Source: an uncultured Latescibacterota bacterium (lineage in GTDB: Bacteria; Latescibacterota; UBA2968). From it: a DNA stretch of 64,000 nt. The notes below the pieces were generated by a model that ran no database searches, was not told the origin of the DNA, and saw nothing but the letters and a program-made list of their open reading frames with translations. The position numbers and the translations under genes are program-made. Of the stretch, positions 53,352-61,745 are shown in pieces. The stretch spans positions 977,339 through 1,041,338 of the forward strand of contig OX638329.1 in NCBI GenBank assembly GCA_951812755.1, read 5' to 3'. Numbering within the stretch: the stretch's first letter is position 1; every line of letters begins with the position of its first letter.

Positions 53352-54811
53352 GGCATGGCCCCTCCGATCAAGCGCAATAGGTTCAGTACAGGGTCGGGAT
53401 AGATATAGAGCACCAGGCAGCCGACGGCTGTAAATGATAAGGGGAGCACACATGCAAGCGGTGCTTCGTGCAGACCGTCGTGGTCATTTGTTGCGGTGGC
53501 AAAAAATGCATAGATGGGAATTGGCAACAAATAGAGGACATTGAGTAGCGAACTCATCAGCAATACACCCGCTGCCACATATTGATGGGCCTCAATAGAA
53601 GCCATGACCAGATACCACTTGCTCCACGCACCCGCAAAAGGCGGAATTCCGATAATGCTCAGAGAGCCGATCAAAAAGGCGAACATCGTAAAGGGCATCT
53701 GCCGTCCAATGCCCTTCATGTCGCTGATTTCCGTTTTGTGCAAGGCTACGAGGATGGCTCCGGCACAGAAGAACAGGGTGATTTTGCCAAAGGCGTGCGT
53801 TACAATGTGCATACTGCCGCCCAACACACCCAGATCATTTGCAAGCGACGCTCCCAGCACGATGTAGGATAACTGGCTGATTGTGGAATACGCCAGTCGC
53901 GCTTTCAAATTGTCCTTTGTCATCGCTACCAGCGACCCCACCAGAATGGTGAAGCCAGCGATATAGGTCAGCCATGTGCTGAGACCCGCACCCGAAAGCA
54001 GGTCTGTGCCAAAGAGGTAGATCACCACTTTCATTATTGTGAATACGCCGGCTTTTACTACGGCCACTGCATGCAATAATGCACTGACCGGTGTGGGCGC
54101 GACCATTGCGGCGGGCAGCCATCTGTGGAATGGCATTAAAGCCGCTTTCCCGGTTCCAAAGGCATAGAGACCGAGGAGGACGATTACAATTCCTTCGCTC
54201 GCTTTGCCGGTTAGAATACCGCCAGGCGCAAATTCCAGCGTGCCGGTCAGTTGCCAGGTCCACACCATGCCCAGCAACAGAAAACCCACCGATGTACTCA
54301 TCAAAATGCCCATGTAAATACGCCCGGCGCGCATGGCTTCTTCACTGCGGTGGTGCGTTACAAGTGGATATGTCGATAGGGTCAGCACCTCGTAAAATAT
54401 GAACAGGGTGAACATATTGCGGGCAAAAGCCACGCCCAGAGCAGCCGAGATCGCAAATGCGAAGAACACAAAAAACCGGGTCTGGTTTTCTTCGTGATGC
54501 CCGCGCATGTACCCGATGGCATAGACTGTGGTGACAATCCACAAACCCGACGCGATGAGGGCAAATATCATGCCCAATGGCTCTATCTGAAATGCCAGTG
54601 ATAGGCCCGGCATTACGTCTATGACATGCGCGGCGGGCTGTGCGCCGTCCATCACTGAAGGCAAAAGTGAAATTACAGTGCCAAAGGTCAATACAGCCGT
54701 AATCAACGTGATTGTTTCACGCATATTAGGGCGGCGCGAGGTCAGTGCAATAAAGGGCATGCCCAAAAGCGGTAACGCGATGGATACGAGTATGGCGGTT
54801 GATCCACTCAC
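53348..54811 (-). CDS. mrpD: MrpD/NuoM-like antiporter subunit, second copy
   Basis: 487 residues, GTG start at 54811 overlapping the upstream stop (GTGA), which is why the longer frame to 54910 is not used. Motifs FARNMFTLFIFYEVLTLSTY, KAALMPFHRWLPAAMVAPTP, SALLHAVAVVKAGVFTIMK, KARLAYSTISQLSYIVLGAS and the discontinuous helix are typical of the proton-translocating subunits shared by complex I and Mrp. Acts with the other D copies. Confidence 0.92.
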   Translation of the reverse strand: MSGSTAILVSIALPLLGMPFIALTSRRPNMRETITLITAVLTFGTVISLLPSVMDGAQPAAHVIDVMPGLSLAFQIEPLGMIFALIASGLWIVTTVYAIGYMRGHHEENQTRFFVFFAFAISAALGVAFARNMFTLFIFYEVLTLSTYPLVTHHRSEEAMRAGRIYMGILMSTSVGFLLLGMVWTWQLTGTLEFAPGGILTGKASEGIVIVLLGLYAFGTGKAALMPFHRWLPAAMVAPTPVSALLHAVAVVKAGVFTIMKVVIYLFGTDLLSGAGLSTWLTYIAGFTILVGSLVAMTKDNLKARLAYSTISQLSYIVLGASLANDLGVLGGSMHIVTHAFGKITLFFCAGAILVALHKTEISDMKGIGRQMPFTMFAFLIGSLSIIGIPPFAGAWSKWYLVMASIEAHQYVAAGVLLMSSLLNVLYLLPIPIYAFFATATNDHDGLHEAPLACVLPLSFTAVGCLVLYIYPDPVLNLLRLIGGAMP

Positions 54812-56286
54812 GGCGTTACCCCCAGCAATAATCCGGCGGCGCGTTGTGCTACGTTGACGGTCAAGTCCGTTTGAATACCAAAATACAATGTTGCTCCCGT
54901 CAAAACCCACATGGAGATCTGCATCATTAACGGCGCTTCCTTCACATTGGAATCATCATCGGCTTTCTGAAAATAAGCGACTTCAACGACGCGCCACACA
55001 TAAATCACGGCGAGGAGAGAACTGAGCAGGGCCAGCAGTGCTATGGGCCACCATCCCTTTTCCAGCGCGGCCAGGATTAAATACCACTTGCTGACAAAGC
55101 CCACTGTTAGAGGCACGCCAATCAAGCTCAAACCCGCGAGTACAAAAGCCGCCATTGTCACGGGCATGCGCCGCCCCAGGCCTTTCCAGTCGGCGAGGTC
55201 AGATGAGCCGAGGCGCAACACCGCGCAGCCCACGGATAGAAATAGGGCGGCTTTCATCAGGGCGTGATTAAACAGGTGAACAATCCCGCCGGTCAATCCG
55301 GTTATGGAAACAAAGCCGATGCCCAGCATCATATACCCGATTTGTGCCACGCTGGAATAAGCCAATAACCGCTTTATATTGGTCTGGTAAATGGCGGACA
55401 GAGATGCTACGTAAATCCCGATGAGGGATAGGGGGATTAAAAAGGCATCGAGTTTGAGTTTTTCAAACACAAACTCGGCACCCCATACGGTAAATGTGAA
55501 TCTCAGAAATACGTAGATGGATACTTTTGTCGCTGTTGCAGCCAAAAAAGCTGTGACCAGAGAGGGCGCGTAACAATAGGCATTGGGCAACCACATGTGC
55601 ATCGGGAACATCGCCAGTTTGATCAACATGCCCACGGTCAAAAAGGCGAATGCGACCATTGCTGTGCGGGTTTCGAACATGGCGGGCAAGCGTTCGGATA
55701 GGTCAAACATATTTAGCGTGCCCGTCATCATGTACATCAGTCCGATACCAATGACAATAAACGTGGCTCCCAATGTGCCCATGATCAGATATTGATAAGA
55801 TGCTGTCAATGCGCGCCGATCGCGTCCCAGGGCAATCAGAGTATAGGACGATAGCGATGATATTTCCAGAAATACAAAGACATTAAACGCATCGCCCGTG
55901 ATCGCAATGCCCATCAATCCGGTAAAGCAGAGCAGATAAGCTGTATAAAACAAATAATGCTGCTTACCGGAAATTTCATCGGCCACGCTCGGCAGTGCAA
56001 AAAACATCAGCACGGCGGCGATGATCGAAACCAGTAGCAGCACAAAAGCATTGATTGTATCGACGCGGTATTCAATGCCCCAGGGCGCAATCCATCCGCC
56101 TATTGCATACGAGATGACGCCTTCTTCCAGCACGCGGATGAGCAGCATAGATGCTATGCCCAAAGAGGCGACACACACGAGAGATGCAAACGCCCATACC
56201 AGCGTTTTTTGCCGCAATAATACGCACAGGGGAGCTGATACAAGGGGTACAACGATCAACAATATGGGCAAATGCATATCAATCAT
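54808..56286 (-). CDS. mrpD: MrpD antiporter subunit
   Basis: 492 residues, about 14 membrane helices. FNVFVFLEISSLSSYTLIAL (Glu), KLAMFPMHMWLPNAYCYAP, FLAATATKVSIYVFLRF (Lys), RLLAYSSVAQIGYMMLGIGF are the classic MrpD/NuoN pump residues. ATG 56286 overlaps the end of mrpC by eight bases. One of three D-like subunits in this operon; the first is the most canonical. Confidence 0.94.
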   Translation of the reverse strand: MIDMHLPILLIVVPLVSAPLCVLLRQKTLVWAFASLVCVASLGIASMLLIRVLEEGVISYAIGGWIAPWGIEYRVDTINAFVLLLVSIIAAVLMFFALPSVADEISGKQHYLFYTAYLLCFTGLMGIAITGDAFNVFVFLEISSLSSYTLIALGRDRRALTASYQYLIMGTLGATFIVIGIGLMYMMTGTLNMFDLSERLPAMFETRTAMVAFAFLTVGMLIKLAMFPMHMWLPNAYCYAPSLVTAFLAATATKVSIYVFLRFTFTVWGAEFVFEKLKLDAFLIPLSLIGIYVASLSAIYQTNIKRLLAYSSVAQIGYMMLGIGFVSITGLTGGIVHLFNHALMKAALFLSVGCAVLRLGSSDLADWKGLGRRMPVTMAAFVLAGLSLIGVPLTVGFVSKWYLILAALEKGWWPIALLALLSSLLAVIYVWRVVEVAYFQKADDDSNVKEAPLMMQISMWVLTGATLYFGIQTDLTVNVAQRAAGLLLGVTP

Positions 56287-56635
56287 TCACAACGTCCCGT
56301 TCTATAATTTCATCTTCCTCAATTGTATCATAAGCTTCCCCAATTCGCACGACGAGTGCCAATCCCAGGGAAAGCGTTGCGATGCCCACGACAATTGCTG
56401 TCAGGATGAGCACATGGGGCAATGGGTTGGAATATGTGTCAATCCCTTCACCCAATATTGGCGCAGTACCACCGCTGACTTTTCCCATGCTGATATAGAG
56501 CAAGAAAACCGAAACTTGGAAGATACTCAGACCAATCAATTTTTTGACGAGATTGGGACGCGCAATAGCGGTGTACAATCCAATCATCATCAAGATCATG
56601 CAGGCCCAGTAGTTGAATAATCCGACAGAGATCAT
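56279..56635 (-). CDS. mrpC: MrpC (NuoK-like) antiporter subunit
   Basis: 118 residues, three membrane helices. MISVGLFNYWACMILMMIGL, LVKKLIGLSIFQVSVFLLYI and LPHVLILTAIVVGIATLSLG match MrpC/NuoK, including Pro/His/Leu of the third helix. Acidic C-terminal tail. Overlaps mrpB end by four bases. Confidence 0.94.
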   Translation of the reverse strand: MISVGLFNYWACMILMMIGLYTAIARPNLVKKLIGLSIFQVSVFLLYISMGKVSGGTAPILGEGIDTYSNPLPHVLILTAIVVGIATLSLGLALVVRIGEAYDTIEEDEIIERDVVND

Positions 56636-57057
56636 CGCAATCGCCTCCGGCCTGCAAAAGAAAAAAAGATTGCTATCATTACGGCGGCTACGGTAATACC
56701 CACGCCGAGTTCGACCAGAAAGATGCCCAGATGTTGTCCGTGTGGTGCATTGTCCGGATCCAGAGCAGTATAATCCAGGAAATTGTAACCGAGAAATAAG
56801 GAGACCAATCCCGTGCCCGCATAGAGCAAGACGCCAAGTGCGACGAGCGTTTCAACGATGCGGGGTTTTACAATTTGTTTTGCGGCTTGTAGGCCAAAAA
56901 TTAGCGCGTAGAGCACCACTGCTGCGGCAAAAATCACACCGGCTTGAAATCCTCCTCCAGGTCCGAAATCGCCGTGAAATTGCACGTAGAGCGCGAATAA
57001 CAGAATCGGAGCAATTAACCACTTGCTCACCACGCGGGGAATACCCTGATGTCTCAC
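56632..57057 (-). CDS. mrpB: MrpB antiporter subunit
   Basis: 141 residues, four membrane helices. The segment LFALYVQFHGDFGPGGGFQA (G-rich loop) is the MnhB hallmark, then FGLQAAKQIVKPRIVETLVA and LGVGITVAAVMIAIFF. Translationally coupled to both neighbours (four-base overlaps). Confidence 0.94.
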   Translation of the reverse strand: MRHQGIPRVVSKWLIAPILLFALYVQFHGDFGPGGGFQAGVIFAAAVVLYALIFGLQAAKQIVKPRIVETLVALGVLLYAGTGLVSLFLGYNFLDYTALDPDNAPHGQHLGIFLVELGVGITVAAVMIAIFFSFAGRRRLR

Positions 57058-57599
57058 TGCTCGTCCTCCTTGCGCCAGATATGTCCCATGAGCAATATTA
57101 CGCCAATACCTGCTGTAAAAATCACGGTCACTTCACCCAGTGTATCGTATCCCCGGTAGCTCGCCAATACCGATGTTACAATATTGGGTATGTCTATTTC
57201 TTTTTCCGATTTTTCAATATAGCGATCGGCAACGTGCTGGTGAACGGGCGCATTGGGGTCACCGAACTGCGGCATATCCAATGTGCCGTAGATAAGCGCG
57301 CTGCCCGTAATGAGCACCACGAGCAATGCCAGTGCATTATTTTTTTTGACAACTTTTTCTTCGTGCGTCGTTAATGATAGGGTGCCCAGCAGGAGTACTG
57401 TTGACACGCCAGCTCCGACAGCCGCTTCGGTAAATGCGACATCGACGGCGTCGAGCAATGTGAACATGATAGCCGATAGAAAGCTGAATATACCCATCAT
57501 CATTGCGGCCATAAACAAATTTTGCATTCGGGAGACCGCAACCGCGAGTACTATCATAAAGGACAGCAGGACGATGTCCAGAATTTCAGTCATGCTCAT
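57054..57599 (-). CDS. MbhD/MrpA-C-terminal-like subunit (DUF4040)
   Basis: 181 residues, five membrane helices. The first half (DAVDVAFTEAAVGAGVSTVL) is the MbhD domain that forms the C-terminal part of full-length MrpA; the last half (TVIFTAGIGVILLMGHI) corresponds to the MrpB N-terminal (MbhE-like) extension. In this operon no full-length MrpA exists, so the MrpA C-terminus is a separate gene, as in split-MrpA operons. AAAGGAAAAA precedes its ATG. Confidence 0.9.
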   Translation of the reverse strand: MSMTEILDIVLLSFMIVLAVAVSRMQNLFMAAMMMGIFSFLSAIMFTLLDAVDVAFTEAAVGAGVSTVLLLGTLSLTTHEEKVVKKNNALALLVVLITGSALIYGTLDMPQFGDPNAPVHQHVADRYIEKSEKEIDIPNIVTSVLASYRGYDTLGEVTVIFTAGIGVILLMGHIWRKEDEQ

Positions 57600-57918
57600 T
57601 TTTTCCTTTGTTGTCGGGATTGTTCAAAAAAGGCTTGAGACCCGACATCAATGCCGCTTTGCCCACTGCGTGAGTCGATGTTGGGCTGGTGAGGAGCAAT
57701 ATTACCAGGATCATCACCAGTTTTACTGTGATCATTGTCAGGCCGCCCTGAAACATCAATCCCAGGAGAACGAGGCTCGCCCCCAGGGTGTCGGTAACAC
57801 CACCGCCGTGCATGCGGCTGTAAAAATCGGGTAAGCGCAACAGGCCCAGGCCGCCAATTATGCATAGAATACATCCCGGGATGAGGCAAATCCAGCTCAG
57901 TACATCGATAATCATCAT
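57586..57918 (-). CDS. mrpG: MrpG antiporter subunit
   Basis: 110 residues, three membrane helices. GLLRLPDFYSRMHGGGVTDT is the signature of MnhG; LGASLVLLGLMFQGGLTMIT and PTSTHAVGKAA follow as in the family. Overlaps the MbhD-like gene by 14 bases at its end. Starts with two ATGs (MMIIDV). Confidence 0.95.
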   Translation of the reverse strand: MMIIDVLSWICLIPGCILCIIGGLGLLRLPDFYSRMHGGGVTDTLGASLVLLGLMFQGGLTMITVKLVMILVILLLTSPTSTHAVGKAALMSGLKPFLNNPDNKGKNEHD

Positions 57919-57935
57919 GGTGTTTGCGTCCTGTT

Positions 57936-58205
57936 TTATTTTTCGGGATCAGCACCCAGGTCATTATAGGTCACAAATTTTAGAACGGCCAATGTACCGA
58001 TAAAGTTGATCAATACATAAATAAGGGCGAGATCCAGAAAATCCGGGCGACCAGTTAAAAATCCGAGCACAGCAATAAATAATACGGTTTTGGTGCCAAA
58101 CATATTTACCGATAGGATGCGATCGTACACAGTTGGTCCCAATAGGGCGCGGCAAAGTGCCAGTGCCATGGTGACCAATATGCCGATCATTGCCGCAATA
58201 AACAT
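57936..58205 (-). CDS. mrpF: MrpF antiporter subunit
   Basis: 89 residues, three membrane helices. CRALLGPTVYDRILSVNMFG (the RxxxGPxxxDR motif of MrpF) and LDLALIYVLINFIGTLAVLK are intact. No internal change. It is one base after mrpE. Confidence 0.95.
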   Translation of the reverse strand: MFIAAMIGILVTMALALCRALLGPTVYDRILSVNMFGTKTVLFIAVLGFLTGRPDFLDLALIYVLINFIGTLAVLKFVTYNDLGADPEK

Positions 58206-58206
58206 C

Positions 58207-58683
58207 TCATCGCTCCAGTGCCGTTACGCGGCGGTCCATATCGCCGCTCTGTACATCGTCAGCGGCTTCTTCTGTCAGGGCATGTACCACAATTTCTTCT
58301 TCGTCCAGGTCGAGTGATACGGTGCCAGGGGTCAGGGTTATTGAATTGGCAAAAATGACGCGACATAGATCGGTTTTTTGCGTTCCTGTTACGCGCACTA
58401 TGCGCGGGGCAATAGGCAACCTGGGGCTCAATATTCGCTTTGCCACGTCGATATTCGCTTTGAAAATGGCCCAGGCCAGCCACGGAATATACAAAACCAT
58501 GTGCCGGGCCAGATGAATCGGGATCCCTTCTTCATCTACAATATCCAGACGACTCACCAGATAAACGACAAAACCGCAGGACAACATACCCATTGTGAGA
58601 ATAAGTGGGTGATGAAGTGCGTAATGTCCAGACCAGAGCAGCCAGATGACGAATGAAAAAACGCAGAAAAAGATGTAACGCAT
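58207..58683 (-). CDS. mrpE: MrpE antiporter subunit
   Basis: 158 residues from ATG 58683 (GAGGA five bases upstream). N-terminal membrane helices (FFCVFSFVIWLLWSGHY) then VLYIPWLAWAIFKANIDVAK, NSITLTPGTVSLDLDEEEIV and VHALT are the MnhE signature. The first gene of the operon; MITE D lies in its upstream region and may supply or disturb its promoter. Confidence 0.94.
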   Translation of the reverse strand: MRYIFFCVFSFVIWLLWSGHYALHHPLILTMGMLSCGFVVYLVSRLDIVDEEGIPIHLARHMVLYIPWLAWAIFKANIDVAKRILSPRLPIAPRIVRVTGTQKTDLCRVIFANSITLTPGTVSLDLDEEEIVVHALTEEAADDVQSGDMDRRVTALER

Positions 58684-58761
58684 GTAATCCTCGGGTGGAT
58701 TAAAAGCGGTGAGACGTGAGAGGTAAGAGGAGAGTACGCCGCCCAACCGCCCGGTCCCTTA

Positions 58762-59014
58762 GAAGCTGTTTTAAAATTAATACCTGATGTTACGCATGTC
58801 CGGCGTTTTGTCATTCTGAGCGTAGCCGAAGCATCTTTTCCACCTGAGTTGGTAAGAGATGAACTGGCCTGAGGATGGTGTACAACGAGCCGCTTTTCAG
58901 GCTCGTTCACCGGCCAGTTGTACCCCGCTCCTTCGACTCCGCTACGCTACGCTCAGAATGACAGAGCAATAGAGCATAGACGGGGAGGGGCAGAATGAGT
59001 TTTAAAACAGTTTC
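58762..59014. mobile_element. MITE-like element D, 253 bp, containing a nested insertion
   Basis: Ends GAAGCTGTTTTAAAA / complement GAAACTGTTTTAAAA, flanked by TTA (58759-58761 and 59015-59017). Apart from a 70-bp insertion at 58861-58930 it is the same as element A. The rest of 58684-59102 has a GTGAGACGTGAGAGGTAAGA simple repeat (58710-58729) and no gene. Confidence 0.8.
58861..58930. repeat. REP R2 with a second palindrome nested inside
   Basis: Reverse-complement reads AGCGGGGTACAACTGGCC ... CAGGCCAGTTC, the R2 family, but its loop is replaced by GAACGAGCC-N8-GGCTCGTTGTACACC, a variant R2 unit. It is inserted between GAGAT and CTTCGACTCC of element D. Confidence 0.75.
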
Positions 59015-59102
59015 TTATAGTTGAAACCTGATTGGAAAAGGCTTGAGAATTTCTCTCATCCGCTCGAATGGGGTGGATGAGAGAAGCATCTTATTTATAT
59101 TT

Positions 59103-59489
59103 ATGGACGCGAAAAATCAAGCGAAATATCGCGTTGTGTCCTATTTTTTAGATATAGACAATCTTAGATTTAATAGAAAGGTGCGTTCTGTGTCAACTAT
59201 TTTGATCGCGTATTTGTTTACAGCACTTATTTTTGGATTTTTTATCTATTATTTTGTTTGGCGCAATCGCTATGTCACACAGATTCGCCTATCTGTTTAC
59301 AAAGTTGAAGGGCGGGTTGTGAGTATTGAGCGCGTGGTGAGGGAGATTCATGTGAATGAGCATCAGAATCTGCTGGCGTTAAAACGCATTGAGTGGAAGG
59401 TTATTTACAAAGATCGGAATGACAATCTTCGCGAGACCCGTTGCCGCGTTCAAGGAGGGCAACTCGACTGGCATCCTCCGCTGGGCTGA
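59103..59489 (+). CDS. small single-pass membrane protein
   Basis: 128 residues from ATG 59103; no ribosome-binding site. One membrane helix (STILIAYLFTALIFGFFIYY) after a 28-residue N-terminal tail, then a basic C-terminal region with RVVSIERVVREIHVNEHQNL. No family recognised. It ends one base before the convergent nqrM-like gene. Function unknown. The upstream frame (59043-59102) is unsupported. Confidence 0.55.
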   Translation: MDAKNQAKYRVVSYFLDIDNLRFNRKVRSVSTILIAYLFTALIFGFFIYYFVWRNRYVTQIRLSVYKVEGRVVSIERVVREIHVNEHQNLLALKRIEWKVIYKDRNDNLRETRCRVQGGQLDWHPPLG

Positions 59490-59717
59490 TTATCCCACTT
59501 TTTCCGCGATGGAGACGGTGTTCTGGTCTTTTTGCGCTTTTTTGCGCCGAGGACATGTAAAGCAGGCCGAGTCTTCGTCGGAACTCTGTTCAGGGGTTTC
59601 TAAGACGTCGCCACAACAACTCTGCTGTTTTTTTTTGTACTGTGCAAATGTCAACGCTCCTGCCATAAATGCAAATGCCACGACGAGAAAGATCGTCGCT
59701 GTTAATATTGTTTCCAT
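59490..59717 (-). CDS. nqrM: NqrM-like Na+-NQR maturation protein
   Basis: 75 residues from ATG 59717 (AGGGAC upstream). N-terminal membrane helix (TATIFLVVAFAFMAGALTF), then a cytoplasmic CCGDV and CFTC pair of cysteine motifs before a basic end. This matches the small NqrM family, which helps insert the Fe centre between NqrD and NqrE. The strongest support is context: directly after apbE, and nqrD-E-F are 2 kb away. Normal NqrM has GSCGG; here QSCCGD, so the assignment is good but not certain. Confidence 0.6.
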   Translation of the reverse strand: METILTATIFLVVAFAFMAGALTFAQYKKKQQSCCGDVLETPEQSSDEDSACFTCPRRKKAQKDQNTVSIAEKVG

Positions 59718-59727
59718 GGTAAAGTCC

Positions 59728-60783
59728 CTATTTGAGTAATGCCTCAAATCTATCCGTCATTTTTTCTACGAACCCATCCCCCTGTCGTACAATCATAAAT
59801 ACGGCGAGATTGCGTTTTTTGGCATAAGCAAATCCCTTTTCCGGTCCCATTACGTTGATCGCCGTGGCCAGTCCATCGGCATAGGCGCAGCTTTTGTGTA
59901 GTACTGTTACGGAGGCCAGGGTATGCGTTATCGGCCGTCCTGTGCGCGGGTCGATGGTGTGGGAATACCGCACGCCGTCGCGTTCAAAATAATTGTGGTA
60001 ATCGCCCGATGTTGCCATTGACATGTTGTTCAGGGCGAGTGCTTTTTGTAGTTCGCCCTGTCCCGCCGGGCTTGCAATGCCTATCCGCCAGAGTTGTCTC
60101 AGGTGGTTGTGTCCCTTTGTTCGCAGTTCTCCGCCAATTTCGATAAAATAGCGATTGATGCCCAGGCTGTCCAGATAACTCGCTATGCGATCTACACCAA
60201 ATCCCTTGGCTATTGCGGATAAGTCGCAATAAATTTCGGGCAATTCTTTTTTTATTGAAAGAGCAGATATATCGACGCGAATTTTTTCATAGCCGACCAG
60301 TGCTCTGTGAGCTTGTATTGAGTCGGGCGATGGTACGCGTTCGGGGATGGCGTTGGGTCCAAAGCCCCACAGGTTGACCAGGGGACCAATGGTGACGTCA
60401 AACGCGCCGTCGGACCAGGTGCTGATTTCACGCGCGATATGTAAAACATAAGCAAAGTCCGATGAAACGCCAAACCAGTCTGTTGTACGCGAGCGATTGA
60501 ATTGGGTGATTTCAGAGTTGTCCTGATAAGTGGACATCTGGCGATTGACTTCTGTTAGATGCGCGTTGATTTCTCGCTCCAATACATCCATGTCCAGGGT
60601 TATCTCACTTTGGACGATTTTCACCTGAAATGTCGTTCCCATCGTCGAGCCGGAAATCGTTACCAGTTGATCCTGACATCCGATAATAGCGGAGATCAAG
60701 ATTAAAAAGAAGCAACGGCAAATTCTGTCCGTTACCCCAAATGTCGTGTTGAAAAAACGCATCGCTGTGTCTCTCTGTCTCAT
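59728..60783 (-). CDS. apbE: FAD:protein FMN transferase ApbE (lipoprotein)
   Basis: 351 residues from ATG 60783 (a start at 60762 is possible). Lipoprotein signal ends ILISAIIGC. ApbE hallmarks: STMGTTFQVKIV, FDVTIGPLVNLWGFG, CDLSAIAKGFGVDRIA, FIEIGGELRTKG (flavin pocket) and HTIDPRTGRPITH (Mg-binding). It covalently attaches FMN to Thr residues of NqrB and NqrC in the periplasm. Encoded beside the NqrM-like gene, upstream of it by 10 bases. Confidence 0.95.
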   Translation of the reverse strand: MRQRDTAMRFFNTTFGVTDRICRCFFLILISAIIGCQDQLVTISGSTMGTTFQVKIVQSEITLDMDVLEREINAHLTEVNRQMSTYQDNSEITQFNRSRTTDWFGVSSDFAYVLHIAREISTWSDGAFDVTIGPLVNLWGFGPNAIPERVPSPDSIQAHRALVGYEKIRVDISALSIKKELPEIYCDLSAIAKGFGVDRIASYLDSLGINRYFIEIGGELRTKGHNHLRQLWRIGIASPAGQGELQKALALNNMSMATSGDYHNYFERDGVRYSHTIDPRTGRPITHTLASVTVLHKSCAYADGLATAINVMGPEKGFAYAKKRNLAVFMIVRQGDGFVEKMTDRFEALLK

Positions 60784-61102
60784 GCATTATGGTATCTGAA
60801 ATATATATAACATTGGACAGAAAAATAAGGAAATCTGGATGACACTACCTGGATTTATTAATAGAATATTAATAGAAATGCGTTAAGAAAATAAACGTAT
60901 TTGACACGGTGTTTTGATCTCTTTATATTCTTCAAAACAGCGGATAATCCGACAATTCAATGAGGAGGTTGAATATGTTGCCCAAACCCGATTCATAGTT
61001 GGGTTGCTATAAAATATTTGGTGGAGATTTTTCGGCATATAGCCCGTGCATTTGCTCAATGGGCGGGTCTTGACAACTAACGTGTACACAAGGAGGAGGG
61101 CC
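60784..61102. other. intergenic stretch
   Basis: AT-rich; possible apbE promoter on the minus strand around 60795-60830 (TATATATATT). A 73-codon minus frame (60883-61104) lacks support. The SD for the 61103 leader lies at 61090-61100. Confidence 0.35.
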
Positions 61103-61147
61103 ATGCCACCAACGAATTTATGCGGCTCCGATGGAAAGTCATACTGA
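61103..61147 (+). CDS. 14-residue leader-like peptide
   Basis: ATG 61103 to TGA 61145-61147 encodes MPPTNLCGSDGKSY. The start is preceded by AAGGAGGAGGG (61090-61100) at two to seven bases, one of the strongest ribosome-binding sites in the window. It ends 78 bases before the CBS gene. It may be a leader peptide or only chance. Confidence 0.3.
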   Translation: MPPTNLCGSDGKSY

Positions 61148-61225
61148 GAACCACTTTTGATCGAGGCCGCTTTTTGTTTTTTCTGAATCCGTGAAATTTT
61201 TCCCCGAACTCATGGAGGTATGATC

Positions 61226-61669
61226 ATGACTATTCAAGATATTCTCGACCAAAAAGGCTGCCGCGTGATTACGACTGCCCCTTATCACACGTTGGATTCG
61301 GTACTGGCTACGCTGATTCAAAATAGCGTGGGTGCGCTTGTCGTGCAGAATCGAGCAGGTGATTTGCTCGGTATTATCACTGAGCGCGATCTGATGCGCG
61401 AGGTGTATAATGGCACGGATTTGCGTGCTGCGTGCGTTGAAGATGTGATGACGCGCGATCTTGTTACAAGCAATCCGGATTGCGATATTGAGTATGTGAT
61501 GGCAGAGATGACCGAAGGGCGATTCCGTCACATGCCGATTGTTGATGAGGTGGGTCGTCTTGCTGGCATTGTGTCGATTGGCGATATTGTTAAGGCCAAG
61601 TTGGAATCTGCTGAGGAAGAAGTGATGATATACAAGGATTTTGTCACGCTGGATTGGCGGGCATCGTAA
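61226..61669 (+). CDS. CBS-domain protein
   Basis: 147 residues from ATG 61226; GGAGG is seven bases upstream (ATG 61220 is too close). Two CBS motifs (about residues 5-60 and 76-131): LLGIITERDLMREV and MPIVDEVGRLAGIVSIGDIV. The pair forms a Bateman module that binds adenosyl nucleotides or NAD(P). No catalytic domain; such proteins act as energy-state sensors. Convergent with nqrF; no operon partner. Confidence 0.92.
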   Translation: MTIQDILDQKGCRVITTAPYHTLDSVLATLIQNSVGALVVQNRAGDLLGIITERDLMREVYNGTDLRAACVEDVMTRDLVTSNPDCDIEYVMAEMTEGRFRHMPIVDEVGRLAGIVSIGDIVKAKLESAEEEVMIYKDFVTLDWRAS

Positions 61670-61704
61670 CACAGGAGGTTGATGTGTCTGAAGAACTACC
61701 CGAC

Positions 61705-61743
61705 AAAAAAGTCTTCGGTTGCTGGTGAACCGAAGACTTTTTT
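61705..61743. terminator. bidirectional terminator
   Basis: GTCTTCGGTT (61711-61720) / AACCGAAGAC (61728-61737) between an A tract and TTTTTT. Shared by the CBS gene and nqrF. Confidence 0.95.
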
Positions 61744-61745
61744 GT

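Noticed and set aside
60883-61104. 73-codon minus-strand frame
   Set aside because: No start context, random composition.
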